DNA of 64,000 bases from Planctomycetota bacterium (GCA_016872605.1 VGZI01000008.1:1-64000); one strand, 5' to 3'. Shown: positions 18,758 to 27,980, numbered from the stretch's first letter. A program made the numbers and translations. The notes: generated from the letters alone by a model not told the origin.

Positions 18758-19816
18758 CTATGCCACGTCCTGGTTTGTTCGATGCGGAAAGAGCTGCCCC
18801 GGCTTGCTCGCGACGGCCCTCGGCTTTTCTTTGATCGATTTCAGGATTCGCTCCGCCAACGAGATTGCGGCGAGTCCATCTTGACCTGAGCAGCGTGGTG
18901 ATTTGCCCGTTCGCACCGAGGTCACGAATTCTTGCAGTTCACACGATAGTTGGTCCTGAGCCTTGCCGTCGATCGACATGACTTCCATGTGGCGCGTGAA
19001 GAGTTCTTCACGAATGCGGGCCCGTGATGCCGGATCGAGTCGAGCCGGATCGAGCCCATGTCGGCGCACCTGTTCGCTTGCCTGCACGAGCGTCAGCTTG
19101 CGAGCGGCAAAATCGCATTCGGCGAACCCCTCGGGACCCCAGAGCTGCATCTGACGTGAACTCGTCGGACTGGCGCGACTGGCCGCAACCTCGGCGACGC
19201 ATCCGTTCGCGAATTGTAGCCGCGCGCTGGCAACATCCTCGTGCCCGCCGAAGACGCTCAGCCCGCTGGCGTCGACCGACTGCACCATCGAACCTGCGAG
19301 GTCGAGCAACAGATCGAGATCGTGAATCATCAAGTCGAGCACGACGCCGACGTCGGTGGATCGGCCCGTGAATGGCCCAAGGCGTTGAGCGCGAATGAGC
19401 GTCGGATGCAACGGGCGCGACCGTAGTTCTTCATAGGCCGGATTGAATCGCTCGATATGGCCGACCTGTAGGAGTGCGCCATTCGCTTGGGCAAGGTCTA
19501 CCAACTCCTTCGCTTCAGCAACACTACGAGCGAGAGGCTTCTCGACAAGCAGTGGAATGCCTCGTTTCAAGAATTCACCTGCGACGGCCAAGTGAAACGT
19601 CGTCGGCACGACGATGCTGGCGGCTTCGACAAGATTCAAGAGCGGCCAATAGTCGGAATAGGCTTGGGTGCGGTATTGCCTGGCGATGTGCTGAGCCTGT
19701 TCGTGATTGACATCCGCAACGCCGACCAGTTCGACCTCGGGCATGCCGGCGAGAATGCGAGCGTGGTCTTTTCCGAGATGTCCGACGCCGATGACCGCCA
19801 CGCGAAGTCGTTTCAT
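18758..19816 (-). CDS. Gfo/Idh/MocA-family NAD(P)-dependent oxidoreductase
   Basis: From ATG 19816 the product is 352 residues. It begins with Rossmann motif VAVIGVGHLGKDHARIL, then the EKPLA motif (LLVEKPLARSVAEAKEL) carrying the catalytic Lys, and DLMIHDLDLLLDLAG with the usual His. The stretch upstream to 19981 is open but unconserved. It is the last gene of the OmpH-OmpH-LpxC operon, 44 bases after lpxC. Gfo/Idh proteins such as GnnA oxidise UDP-GlcNAc for amino-sugar lipid A; a similar role here is plausible from context only. Confidence 0.85.
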   Translation of the reverse strand: MKRLRVAVIGVGHLGKDHARILAGMPEVELVGVADVNHEQAQHIARQYRTQAYSDYWPLLNLVEAASIVVPTTFHLAVAGEFLKRGIPLLVEKPLARSVAEAKELVDLAQANGALLQVGHIERFNPAYEELRSRPLHPTLIRAQRLGPFTGRSTDVGVVLDLMIHDLDLLLDLAGSMVQSVDASGLSVFGGHEDVASARLQFANGCVAEVAASRASPTSSRQMQLWGPEGFAECDFAARKLTLVQASEQVRRHGLDPARLDPASRARIREELFTRHMEVMSIDGKAQDQLSCELQEFVTSVRTGKSPRCSGQDGLAAISLAERILKSIKEKPRAVASKPGQLFPHRTNQDVA

Positions 19817-19860
19817 AGATTTCAGACCTTCTTCTGCCGCTTGAGGCATAGCAGCCGAGA

Positions 19861-20745
19861 TCACGCCGCACGCCGCTGTCGCGCCACTATCATCGGCATT
19901 TGCATCGAGAGTGTCTTGACGAGTTGAATGTTGTGCGGATGCCCGGTGCGATAGGCGACGATGTGGCCGCGCAGATCGCAACCGATGAGGGAGAGATCGC
20001 CGAGGATGTCGAGTATCTTATGCCGGGCCGGTTCATTGCCGAAGCGTTCCTTGTTTTGAATCGGCCCGCGCCGGCCGTAAACGAGCAGGTCGCTGACGGT
20101 GGTGCGCGAGCCGAGACCCTGGCTGCGCAACATGATCGCTTCTTCTTCAGTGACAAAAGTACGACACGGCGCCACCTGGCAAGCGAATTCGCCTGGCGTG
20201 ATGACCTGCGTGCTGATTTGCCACGGGATCGACGAATCTGGCCCGTAGTCCAGGAGATAGCTGATGCGCAGCTCCGGCTTTTCGGCAGGATGCAGGGTGA
20301 TTGCGGCATCTTGGATCAGCAAGGTGACCGGGCAGTCGACCGTCCAAACAGGTCGAGGGGCATTCTGCATATCGATACCGGCGTGCTGCAGGGCATCGAC
20401 GTAGGCTCGTGCCGAACCGTCCACGCCGGGCGGCTCCGGAGCGTCCACGTCGACGTAACAGTTGTCGATGCGCAGCCCGCTCAAGGCCGCCAACACGTGC
20501 TCGACCAAGCCGACTTCGATGGGCGGCCGACCGAGGGTAGTGCGCCGTGCGGTGCCGGTGACGTTGTCAATGCGAGCCGAGATGCAAGCGTGCGGTCCGA
20601 GATCGGTGCGGACGAAAACGATTCCCGTGTTGATCGGTGCGGGCCGAAATCGCAAGTGAACGTGCTTGCCGGTGACAAAGCCGGTCCCCTCGACGGCGAC
20701 CGGCGATGCGATGGTTTGCTGCCAGCGATCTTGAATGCGTTTCAC
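19861..20745 (-). CDS. lpxC: UDP-3-O-acyl-GlcNAc deacetylase LpxC
   Basis: LpxC is the zinc amidase that commits to lipid A synthesis. The 294-residue protein has VEHVLAALSGL (Glu82-His83), ARHKILDILGDL with zinc ligands His242 and Asp246, and TGHPHN with general-base His269. These match E. coli Glu78, His79, His238, Asp242 and His265. It is the monofunctional length, without the FabZ fusion some lineages have. It lies between two OmpH-like genes upstream and an oxidoreductase downstream, all on the minus strand. Confidence 0.95.
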   Translation of the reverse strand: MKRIQDRWQQTIASPVAVEGTGFVTGKHVHLRFRPAPINTGIVFVRTDLGPHACISARIDNVTGTARRTTLGRPPIEVGLVEHVLAALSGLRIDNCYVDVDAPEPPGVDGSARAYVDALQHAGIDMQNAPRPVWTVDCPVTLLIQDAAITLHPAEKPELRISYLLDYGPDSSIPWQISTQVITPGEFACQVAPCRTFVTEEEAIMLRSQGLGSRTTVSDLLVYGRRGPIQNKERFGNEPARHKILDILGDLSLIGCDLRGHIVAYRTGHPHNIQLVKTLSMQMPMIVARQRRAA

Positions 20746-20762
20746 GAGCGTATCCTTTGATA

Positions 20763-20835
20763 CCGAAGCCCAGGGGTGAGGTACTCCGACCCCCTGGGAT
20801 AATCCCAGGAGTTCGGAGTACCTCGCCCCTGGGCT
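20763..20835. repeat. Palindromic element of the GAAGCCCAGGG family
   Basis: Arms reading gaagcccaggggtgaggtac and its near reverse complement meet around cctgggataatcccagg. It fills the whole gap between the lpxC start and the end of the ompH gene. A closely related copy fills the gap at 60953-61035. Confidence 0.85.
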
Positions 20836-20844
20836 TCCAGAGAT

Positions 20845-21528
20845 CTACTTCGTTCCGCCGGCCGGCGCCACGCCCCCTTGCGGTTGGAGCCACTTGTTCA
20901 GCGTCTGCACGATAATCGGAGACAGATCGACGCTGCCGTGGATATAGAGCGGCACCGTGCTGCCGAGGTCCATCGCCTGCATCTTGCGATTTACGTTCGG
21001 GAACTGGTTCAAGAGTTCCTTCTCAATCGGATCGCCGTAGCCGAGCACGATCTGGAAGCCGTACGCCTTTGCGACGGCCTCGATGCCCATGTTGACTTCT
21101 TTCCACAACGTAACGAGGTTGTCTTCCTGCTTCTTGCCGAGCAAGCGAGAGATTTCCTTGCTCATGTCTTCAAGCTCGCGTTTGTTCTTGGTGATGAGGT
21201 CTTGATAGCGCGCCTGCGTGACAGCGTCGAGCGGAGGCGTGGTCTGACGCAGTGCGGCTTCGTACTTCGAAGTCTCATCCGACAGCGCCTTGGCCTTGTC
21301 CTTGAATGGCTTGAGCGTTTGCTCCAGCTCGGCCTTGAACGCTTTGGCGCGTTCGTACTGGTTGAACACCTGGCCGATGTTGACGACAGCGATCTTTGTG
21401 CCCTGCTGCACGGCGGGTTGCGCCGGCGCTCCCCCTCCCTGAGCCATCAGGTAGGTGCTGCCGTACGCCCCCGCGATCAAGGCGGCGACGCCGGCCAAAA
21501 CAATCAGCGTTCTCTTCACGGAAATCAC
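20845..21528 (-). CDS. OmpH/Skp-family periplasmic chaperone (copy 1)
   Basis: 227 residues with N-terminal membrane segment or signal (TLIVLAGVAALIAGAYGSTY). The mature part starts with the OmpH strand KIAVVNIGQVFNQYERAKAF, followed by a long charged helical tentacle (residues 65-140) and a closing strand region QIVLGYGDPIE. Skp/OmpH trimers carry unfolded outer-membrane proteins across the periplasm. It lies 162 bases downstream of a second, diverged copy and upstream of lpxC, the usual outer-membrane biogenesis context. It ends in a Gly/Pro-rich tail. Confidence 0.85.
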   Translation of the reverse strand: MISVKRTLIVLAGVAALIAGAYGSTYLMAQGGGAPAQPAVQQGTKIAVVNIGQVFNQYERAKAFKAELEQTLKPFKDKAKALSDETSKYEAALRQTTPPLDAVTQARYQDLITKNKRELEDMSKEISRLLGKKQEDNLVTLWKEVNMGIEAVAKAYGFQIVLGYGDPIEKELLNQFPNVNRKMQAMDLGSTVPLYIHGSVDLSPIIVQTLNKWLQPQGGVAPAGGTK

Positions 21529-21690
21529 TCCTTTAATAGAGGATCGAGCCGACGGCGTGGTCCCGCTGCCATGCCAGGCTGCGACGGTCGGGCATATCGT
21601 GCTGCCCGGTATGGTCTTTCATTTCGGCCGGGCTTGTATCGCATTCGCACTTTTCGATCAAGAGCATTTTCGCCGCTTGCGGCGTCGCAA

Positions 21691-22284
21691 TCACTTCGCT
21701 CGCGGCTTCAACATTTCAATGACCACCGGCGTCAGATCGACACTGGCGTGCACATACAGCGCCGATGTGCAACCCATCTCTTCCATCGTACGCGTCTTGC
21801 TCGATTTGATGGTTTGAAACGCCGCCACATCGGGGTCGTCCGCATTGCCATAGCCGAGCACCACCTGGAATCCGTAGTGCTTCGACGCCATGTCGATGGC
21901 GCGGTTGATGTCGTTCCAGACCGCCGGCATGTGCGCCTTGTGCGTATCCTCGATGAGCCGAAGGATGTCGGCGTTCACTTTTTCCCATTCGCGTTTTTGA
22001 AACGCGATCAATTGCTGGTTGGGATTCTTGGCCGCGGCGAGCGTGTCGATTTCGTCGGCCAGTTGCTTGGCTTTGGCCTTGAACGGCTTGATCGTTTCTT
22101 CCAACTGGGCTTGAAACGCCTTGGCGCGCGCATTCTGTTTCAAGACCGCGCGGACGTTGATGAGCGCCACTTTCGTCGCCGCCGGCGCCGCGGGCTGCTG
22201 AGCTTGGGCAAGAAGCAACGGACCGACGAGCGCCCCGATGGCAAGCAGGGCAAGGACAGACGATGCGGCGAGAGCGTGCTTCAC
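21691..22284 (-). CDS. OmpH/Skp-family periplasmic chaperone (copy 2)
   Basis: GTG 22284, preceded by ggaggaattgaa, gives 197 residues starting VKHALAASSVLALLAIGALV, a good signal sequence. An ATG further up at 22359 would add 25 unlikely residues. The mature part has KVALINVRAVLKQNARAKAF, a helical charged middle and GFQVVLGYGNADDPDVAAF near the end, the same layout as copy 1. The two copies share only moderate similarity, so the duplication is old. It is the first gene of the lpxC operon. Confidence 0.83.
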   Translation of the reverse strand: MKHALAASSVLALLAIGALVGPLLLAQAQQPAAPAATKVALINVRAVLKQNARAKAFQAQLEETIKPFKAKAKQLADEIDTLAAAKNPNQQLIAFQKREWEKVNADILRLIEDTHKAHMPAVWNDINRAIDMASKHYGFQVVLGYGNADDPDVAAFQTIKSSKTRTMEEMGCTSALYVHASVDLTPVVIEMLKPRAK

Positions 22285-22664
22285 TTCAATTCCTCCATGG
22301 CGCGGGCAGACTCGGCTTGCAAATTGGTAGCCGAAAGCCGTCGCCACGGTCAAGAGCAATCAAGATCGTAGACCTCACAAGGGTGCACGACGTGGTTTGC
22401 GAACGGCACAGGAAGGTGAGGCTCCTGCCAAGCCGCGGGCCCGCGAAGTGCTCGATTTCGGACGAGTATCCTCTCGCTTCCGGCTCGGCAGGAGCCTCGC
22501 CCTCCCGAAACAGGCCACGCAGACCATGTCGTGCACCCACCTAACGCTCCGCGTGAGGAATCCTCACACGCGGAGCGCAAGGCCTACCCAGTTCTCCCTG
22601 GGCTTGCGGCAATTGTTCCATGTTGCTATCCTTCGCGTGGGCTCTTGTTACACGAGATTATCCC
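22285..22664. other. Intergenic region with two palindromes
   Basis: No gene is seen. It holds the divergent promoter region of the ompH operon and the lipoprotein gene. Two inverted repeats sit within it: 22411-22507, with arms ggtgaggctcctgcc and ggcaggagcctcgcc, and 22545-22577, with arms cgctccgcgtgagga and tcctcacacgcggagcg. The short open frames covering the repeats on both strands have no coding character. Confidence 0.7.
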
Positions 22665-23084
22665 ATGATCCCAGCACGGATGCTGACGGTGTGCACGCTG
22701 GCCTTGATCGCTTGCTTCGTGGCCGGTTGCTCAAAGAAATCGACGACGCTCAATTCAGTCACGGGCAAAGTCCTCTACAAGGGCGTGCCGCTCACGACCG
22801 GGATCATCGTCTTTAGCCCCGACACGAGCCGCGGCGAATCGGGCAAGATCGCCTTCAGCAAGATCAAGGAGGACGGGTCCTACACGCTCTACACCGGCGA
22901 CGAACCCGGCGCGACCGCGGGCTGGTATCGCGTCACTGTCGCTTCGATCGCCGCTCCTTCGGCTTCCTACCAGTCCGCCGGTGTTTCGCTGATCGATTCC
23001 AAGTATTGCGACCCTCAGCTTTCCCAGCTTTCGTGCGAAGTGAAGGCCAACATCGATAACCACTTGAACTTCAACCTCGAATGA
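22665..23084 (+). CDS. Small lipoprotein, transthyretin-like fold likely
   Basis: From ATG 22665 the product is 139 residues with a lipoprotein signal ending in CFVAGC, so the mature N-terminal Cys is lipidated. The mature part shows SVTGKVLYKGVPLTTGIIVF and IKEDGSYTLYTGDEPGATAGWY, the pattern of carboxypeptidase-regulatory/transthyretin-like modules that are very common in planctomycete lipoproteins. An ATG at 22680 is an alternative start. Function unknown. The methyltransferase gene begins four bases after its stop. Confidence 0.72.
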   Translation: MIPARMLTVCTLALIACFVAGCSKKSTTLNSVTGKVLYKGVPLTTGIIVFSPDTSRGESGKIAFSKIKEDGSYTLYTGDEPGATAGWYRVTVASIAAPSASYQSAGVSLIDSKYCDPQLSQLSCEVKANIDNHLNFNLE

Positions 23085-23088
23085 GCGC

Positions 23089-23790
23089 ATGAATCACTTC
23101 ATCCACGGTGTTGTTCGTTCGCTTGTCGAGACGTTCCCGCTGCCCGAGCCGATCCTCGAAATCGGCGCTTACCAAGTCGCAGGCCAAGAATCGATCGGCA
23201 ACCTGCGAACGTTTTTTCCCGGCAAGCAATACCTCGGCATCGACATGCGTCCCGGCCCCGGCGTCGATTGCGTCGCCAACGTCGAGGCGTTGCCACAAGC
23301 GTCGGCGTCGGTCGGCACGGTGCTGGCGCTGAACACATTCGAGCACGTAAAGTGCTTTTGGCGCGGCCTGGATGAGGTGTATCGTGTGTTGCGGCCCGAC
23401 GGTGTCCTGATGATGTCGACACCGTTCCATTTCCGCATCCACGAGTTCCCGCACGACTACTGGCGCTTCACGCCTGCGGCCTACGAGGCGCTCTTGGAAC
23501 GCTATCCGAGCAAGATTATCGGTTGGCATGGCGCCAGAAACCGCCCCGCCAACGTCTGGACCATCGCCTGCCGCGAAGGACGGCTCGCGATCACATCGGC
23601 TGAGTATGATCGTTACCGCCAACTCCTGCGCGTCTACGCCAGCGAACCCGACACCACCTGGACGCGCCGCCTGCGCTTTCGTCTAGCCAGCGTGATCGCC
23701 GGTCGCGGCCCGTTTGCCCCGTATCTCGATCGAAACGACTGGGATTCGGTGTGTTTGAATGATGCTATGCAATCGCGCGCCGCCGCGTAG
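23089..23790 (+). CDS. Class I SAM-dependent methyltransferase
   Basis: 233 residues with the SAM-binding motif I region ILEIGAYQVAGQES, motif II acid in YLGIDMRPGPGVD, and LALNTFEHVKCFWRGLDEVYRVLRPDG, which is the Methyltransf_11 pattern. Motif I lacks the usual GxGxG (reads GAYQVAG). The substrate is unknown; small planctomycete methyltransferases of this sort often sit in glycan loci, but there is none here. It follows the lipoprotein gene with a four-base gap and probably shares its transcript. Confidence 0.82.
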   Translation: MNHFIHGVVRSLVETFPLPEPILEIGAYQVAGQESIGNLRTFFPGKQYLGIDMRPGPGVDCVANVEALPQASASVGTVLALNTFEHVKCFWRGLDEVYRVLRPDGVLMMSTPFHFRIHEFPHDYWRFTPAAYEALLERYPSKIIGWHGARNRPANVWTIACREGRLAITSAEYDRYRQLLRVYASEPDTTWTRRLRFRLASVIAGRGPFAPYLDRNDWDSVCLNDAMQSRAAA

Positions 23791-23810
23791 CATGTCTTGC
23801 CATAGAATCT

Positions 23811-23872
23811 CTTCGTTTAGCGCTCGCAGCGCGCCATGCGATCGCATGGCGCGCTGCGAGCGCTAAACGAAG
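23811..23872. repeat. Perfect 62-base palindrome
   Basis: The two 31-base arms are exact reverse complements with no loop: it starts cttcgtttagcgctcgcagc and ends in the mirror sequence. It lies between the methyltransferase stop and the enolase-superfamily start. The outer CTTCGTTTAGCGCTCGC core recurs in elements at 36519, 42939, 46379 and, less closely, 59645 and 62514. Confidence 0.95.
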
Positions 23873-23883
23873 AAGGGCCCGGC

Positions 23884-24999
23884 ATGAAAATCACCAAAGT
23901 CGAAGCCATACACCTCCGATTGCCCGTCGTCAATGAACGCTGCGACGGCAGTCAGGACACCCTCGTCGTCAAGGTGCACACCGATGCCGGCATCACCGGC
24001 GTCGGCGAGGTCGATTCGTCGCCGTCGGTTGCCAAAGCGATTGTCGATGCTCCCGTTTCGCACAAGATTTCACGCGGACTGGCCGAGTGCGTGCTCGGCC
24101 AGGACCCGTTCGAGATCGATCGGCTCATTCACCGCATGTACGAGGGGACAATCTTCTTCGGCCGCCAAGGGGCTGTCATCCAGGCGATGTCGGGCGTTGA
24201 GATCGCGCTGTGGGACATCGTCGGTAAGGCGGTGAAGCGTCCCGTTTATCAATTGCTCGGCGGCGGGTTCCGAAAGAAGTTTCGCGCTTATGCGTCAATC
24301 CTCTTCGGCGACACGCCTGACGAGACCGAGCGCATCGGCGCCAACCTTGTCAAACAGGGCTACAAAGCGGTCAAGTTCGGCTGGGGGCCCATGGGGCAGA
24401 GCGAGGCGAGCGACATCGCCCATGTTCGCGCCGCGCGCAATGGGCTCGGACCGAACGTCGAGTTGATGGTCGACGCTGGCCTATGCTGGGACACGGCGAC
24501 GTCGATCCGACGAGCCAAGCAGTTTGCGGAGTTCAACCTGGCCTGGCTCGAGGAGCCGTTGCACCCCGATAACATCGATGGCTATCGCCGGTTGTGCGAC
24601 AGCAACCCGCCAATGCGTATCGCGGCCGGCGAAGAGATTTGCGACATCAAGGAAATGGTCGGCATGATGGACGCCGGCATCGATGTCGTCCAGATCGACG
24701 TGACGCGCGTCGGCGGCCTGGCTCGCTCCAAACGCATGGGCTGGGACGCCGCCGAGCGCCATCGCCTGGCCGTCAATCATTCCTACAAGACCGGCATCAA
24801 CATCGCCGCGTCACTGCACTTCGTGGCATCGCTGCCCAACTCGCACTATTTCGAGTACTGTGTCGAACAGGGCGCCTTGCGGCAAACGCTGACCAAGCAG
24901 AAGTTCCCGGTCATCGACGGCGACATCTCCGTTCCGGAGGAGCCCGGTCTGGGCGTGGACGTCAACGACGAAATCGTGGCGAAGTATCGGGTTGGCTAG
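23884..24999 (+). CDS. Mandelate racemase/muconate lactonizing (enolase superfamily) enzyme
   Basis: 371 residues from ATG 23884; an ATG at 23836 lies in the palindrome and is rejected. The capping domain begins [14 protein letters not shown]. In the barrel, metal ligands are visible as Asp in [11 protein letters not shown], Glu in [10 protein letters not shown] and Glu in [12 protein letters not shown]; a general-base His in VNHSYKTG pairs with Asp in QIDVTRVGG, as in mandelate racemase-type members. KAVKFGWG is the usual Lys motif area. It probably dehydrates or epimerises a sugar acid. The exact substrate is not predictable. Confidence 0.88.
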   Translation: MKITKVEAIHLRLPVVNERCDGSQDTLVVKVHTDAGITGVGEVDSSPSVAKAIVDAPVSHKISRGLAECVLGQDPFEIDRLIHRMYEGTIFFGRQGAVIQAMSGVEIALWDIVGKAVKRPVYQLLGGGFRKKFRAYASILFGDTPDETERIGANLVKQGYKAVKFGWGPMGQSEASDIAHVRAARNGLGPNVELMVDAGLCWDTATSIRRAKQFAEFNLAWLEEPLHPDNIDGYRRLCDSNPPMRIAAGEEICDIKEMVGMMDAGIDVVQIDVTRVGGLARSKRMGWDAAERHRLAVNHSYKTGINIAASLHFVASLPNSHYFEYCVEQGALRQTLTKQKFPVIDGDISVPEEPGLGVDVNDEIVAKYRVG

Positions 25000-25089
25000 T
25001 CGAGAATGTGGTCATTTTGCATGCGCAAACTAAGTTCCCCAATCCCATCCGTTTGGCTATGATAGCGGTACACACCAAGGGGGCACGTT

Positions 25090-26511
25090 ATGCATCCGCT
25101 GAATTTTCTTACGCGCCGAGCGTTTCTTCGTGACACCGCTGCCGGCATGGGGCTGGCCGCCTTCGCAACGCTAGCCGGACGCGCCAGCGAGGGACGGCCG
25201 AATGCGCGCCCGACCAGCGGCCAACCCGGCGTCATTCAGCCACACCATGCTCCCAAGGCGAAGCGCGTCATTTGGCTCTACATGGCCGGCGGGATGTCGC
25301 ATCTGGAGTCGTTCGATTACAAGCCGCAACTTGCCCGGCTCAGTGGGCAAGGGATGCCCGAGTCGTTCACGCGCGGGCAGCCGATCGCGCAGCTTCAAGG
25401 GCAGCAATTGCGCTGTTTTGGTCCACAGCATCCGTTCCGTCGCTGGGGTCAATCCGGCCAGGAGATCGCCGAGATCTTCCCGCACATTGGCTCGATCGCC
25501 GACGATATCTGCATCGTCCGCTCGCTCAAGACCGACGCGATCAATCACGACCCGGCCCACACGTTCATGAACACGGGCACGACCATCTCCGGCCGGCCGG
25601 CCATGGGCTCGTGGCTTTCCTATGGCCTCGGCTGCGAGGCCGACGATCTTCCCGCGTTCTGCGTCCTCACGTCAACCGGGCGCTACGGCCAATCGCAGCC
25701 GATCGCTCAGCGGCAATGGTCGGCGGGCTTCTTGCCGTCGCGCCATCAGGGCATTCACCTGCGCGGCACCGGCGATCCAGTGCTCTATTTGTCCAATCCA
25801 CAAGGCGTCGATCAGGAGCGTCAACGCGATGTCGTCGATGCGGTGCAGCAACTCAATCGATTGCACGACGGCGTCGTCGATGACCCCGAAATTGCCACGC
25901 GCATCAGCCAGTACGAAATGGCGTTCCGCATGCAGACGTCGGTGCCGTCTCTACGCGATTTCGCTCAGGAATCGCAAGCGACCTTGCGCAGCTACGGCAT
26001 CAGTGGGCCCGACGGCTCGTTCGGCGCCAACTGCCTCATGGCCCGCCGATTGGCCGAGCGCGGCGTTCGCTTTATCCAACTTTATCATCGAGATTGGGAC
26101 CACCACGGCTCCGTCAAGGACCACATGCGCGGCAGCGCCAGTGAAGTCGATCAAGCCACCGCCGCCCTCGTCAAAGACCTGAAGGCCCGCGGCATGCTTG
26201 ACGACACCCTCCTCGTCTTCAGCAGCGAGTTCGGCCGCACGCCGATGGCACAGGGCAATGGCCGCGATCATCACATGAAAGGGTTTTCGCTCTGGCTCGC
26301 CGGCGGCGGCATCAAGGGCGGCATGAGCTATGGGAACACAGACGAACTGGGCTACAACGCCGTCGACCCCATCGTCACCGTCCATGATCTGCACGCCACG
26401 ATGCTTCATCTGCTCGGCATCGATCACCTGCGCCTGACGTTCCGCTTCCAAAGTCGCGACTTCCGCCTGACCGACGTGTTCGGCAATGTCGTCGATGAAA
26501 TCTTGGCGTGA
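25090..26511 (+). CDS. Tat-exported DUF1501 protein (copy 1)
   Basis: 473 residues with a twin-arginine leader (NFLTRRAFLRDTAAGMGLAA). DUF1501 proteins are sulfatase-related alkaline-phosphatase-superfamily proteins abundant in planctomycetes. Metal-site-like motifs include FIQLYHRDWDHHG and VFSSEFGRTPMAQ, and the C-terminal VHDLHATMLHLLGIDH is typical. An aggggg ribosome site precedes the ATG. Its usual partner, a DUF1549/DUF1553 cytochrome-like protein, is not adjacent. It is convergent with copy 2, 19 bases apart. Confidence 0.9.
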   Translation: MHPLNFLTRRAFLRDTAAGMGLAAFATLAGRASEGRPNARPTSGQPGVIQPHHAPKAKRVIWLYMAGGMSHLESFDYKPQLARLSGQGMPESFTRGQPIAQLQGQQLRCFGPQHPFRRWGQSGQEIAEIFPHIGSIADDICIVRSLKTDAINHDPAHTFMNTGTTISGRPAMGSWLSYGLGCEADDLPAFCVLTSTGRYGQSQPIAQRQWSAGFLPSRHQGIHLRGTGDPVLYLSNPQGVDQERQRDVVDAVQQLNRLHDGVVDDPEIATRISQYEMAFRMQTSVPSLRDFAQESQATLRSYGISGPDGSFGANCLMARRLAERGVRFIQLYHRDWDHHGSVKDHMRGSASEVDQATAALVKDLKARGMLDDTLLVFSSEFGRTPMAQGNGRDHHMKGFSLWLAGGGIKGGMSYGNTDELGYNAVDPIVTVHDLHATMLHLLGIDHLRLTFRFQSRDFRLTDVFGNVVDEILA

Positions 26512-26530
26512 GCGAAAATCGATCGGGCAT

Positions 26531-27961
26531 TTACGCCAGCGCTCGCGTGATCAATCGCCGGGGCTCGACACCCGTCAAGCGTTGATCGAGCCCCTGGTAG
26601 AAGAAGCTCAGGCGCTCGTGGTCGAGGCCCATGAGGTGAAGGATGGTGGCGTGCAGGTCGCTGATGTGGTAACGATCCTCGACGGCATTGAAGCCTAGCT
26701 CGTCGGTGGCGCCGATAGCCTGGCCTCCCTTGACGCCGGCGCCGGCGAGCCACATCGAGAAGCCGAACGGATTGTGATCGCGTCCAGGCCGGCCGATGCC
26801 CTCGCTCGTCGGTGTGCGGCCAAACTCGCCGCCCCAGATCAACAGCGTCTCGTCCCACAAACCCGTGCGCTTCAAATCCGTGATCAGGGCCGCGATCGGC
26901 TGGTCGGTCTCGCCGGCGTGCAGGCGGTGGTTGCGGATACAGTCGCTGTGGCCGTCCCATGTGTCTTCGAGATGCCCGCCGCCCGAATAGAGCTGCACGA
27001 AGCGCACGCCCGCTTCCAGGAGTCGCCGGGTGATCAGGCACTTGCGGCCAAAGTCAGCGGTCAACGGATTGCCGAGTCCGTACATCGAGCGCGTCGCGGC
27101 ACTCTCGCGATTGATGTCAACGACTTCCGTCGCGCGCGTCTGCATGCGATAGGCCAGTTCATACGACTCAATGCGGGCGGTCAGTTCGGAGTCGCCGGGG
27201 CGCGTGCGCTGGTGTTCTTGATTCAGTTGACGCAATAAGTCAAGCGACTCGCGCTGTGTTTGAGCCGTGACGCCAGCCGGCGTCGCGAGATCGAGGAGTG
27301 GCGTCCCCTGGCTGCGGAACAACGTCCCCTGATGCGATGCAGGCATGAAGCCCGCCGTCCAGTTCGACGCGCTGCCGATCGGCCCGCCGCGCGGATCGGT
27401 CATGACGACGTAGCTGGGCAAGCTGTCGTTGAGCGAACCGAGGCCGTACGATAACCAGGCGCCCAGCGACGGCTTGCCGATCTGCACGCTTCCCGTGTTC
27501 ATCTGGATGCAACCGGACGCATGGGCTGCCGTGTCGGTGTGCAGCGAACGAATGACGCACAGGTCGTCGGCCCAGCGCGACGTGTGCGGAAAAAGCGAGC
27601 TGATCTCGAGCCCCGATCGCCCAAATCGGCGAAACGTGAACGGCGTTTGCATCAGATTGCCGATAGGCCGCCCGTTGGACCCGACCGGCGTATTGCCTCG
27701 ATAGGCCGTGTTGTGATAGCGCGTCAGGGCCGGTTTGTGATCGAATGTATCAACCTGGCTCGGCGCCCCGTTCATGAAAAGAAAGACGCAGTGCTTGGCC
27801 CCACGGCGAGCATTCCTCCCCTCTCCCGCCGGGAGAGAGGCCGGGGGTGAGGGGGAGCTCGCGAAGTACCCATCGCGTGACAACAAGTCAATCAGCGCCA
27901 GCCCCGCGAAGCCTGCGCCGGCATGGCCAAAAAACGATCGGCGTGAAAGCGTTTGCGTCAT
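26531..27961 (-). CDS. Tat-exported DUF1501 protein (copy 2)
   Basis: 476 residues, twin-arginine leader TLSRRSFFGHAGAGFAGLAL. The same DUF1501 motifs as copy 1 occur (FVQLYSGGGHLEDTWDGH, LIWGGEFGRTPTSEG, ISDLHATILHLMGLDHERL). Just after the leader, a palindromic element inserts about 15 residues (PPASLPAGEGRN). The two copies are about as different as distant paralogues, so they are not a recent duplication. No partner gene is adjacent. Confidence 0.9.
   Translation of the reverse strand: MTQTLSRRSFFGHAGAGFAGLALIDLLSRDGYFASSPSPPASLPAGEGRNARRGAKHCVFLFMNGAPSQVDTFDHKPALTRYHNTAYRGNTPVGSNGRPIGNLMQTPFTFRRFGRSGLEISSLFPHTSRWADDLCVIRSLHTDTAAHASGCIQMNTGSVQIGKPSLGAWLSYGLGSLNDSLPSYVVMTDPRGGPIGSASNWTAGFMPASHQGTLFRSQGTPLLDLATPAGVTAQTQRESLDLLRQLNQEHQRTRPGDSELTARIESYELAYRMQTRATEVVDINRESAATRSMYGLGNPLTADFGRKCLITRRLLEAGVRFVQLYSGGGHLEDTWDGHSDCIRNHRLHAGETDQPIAALITDLKRTGLWDETLLIWGGEFGRTPTSEGIGRPGRDHNPFGFSMWLAGAGVKGGQAIGATDELGFNAVEDRYHISDLHATILHLMGLDHERLSFFYQGLDQRLTGVEPRRLITRALA
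27815..27855. repeat. Palindromic element inside DUF1501 copy 2
   Basis: Arms tcccctctcccgccggga and its mirror form a hairpin, followed by gccgggggtgaggggga. It encodes the PPASLPAGEGRN-type insert between the Tat leader and the first conserved strand. It is of the same kind as the elements at 13360 and 56552. Confidence 0.8.
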
Positions 27962-27980
27962 GGCAAAATCCTTGCTGCAT

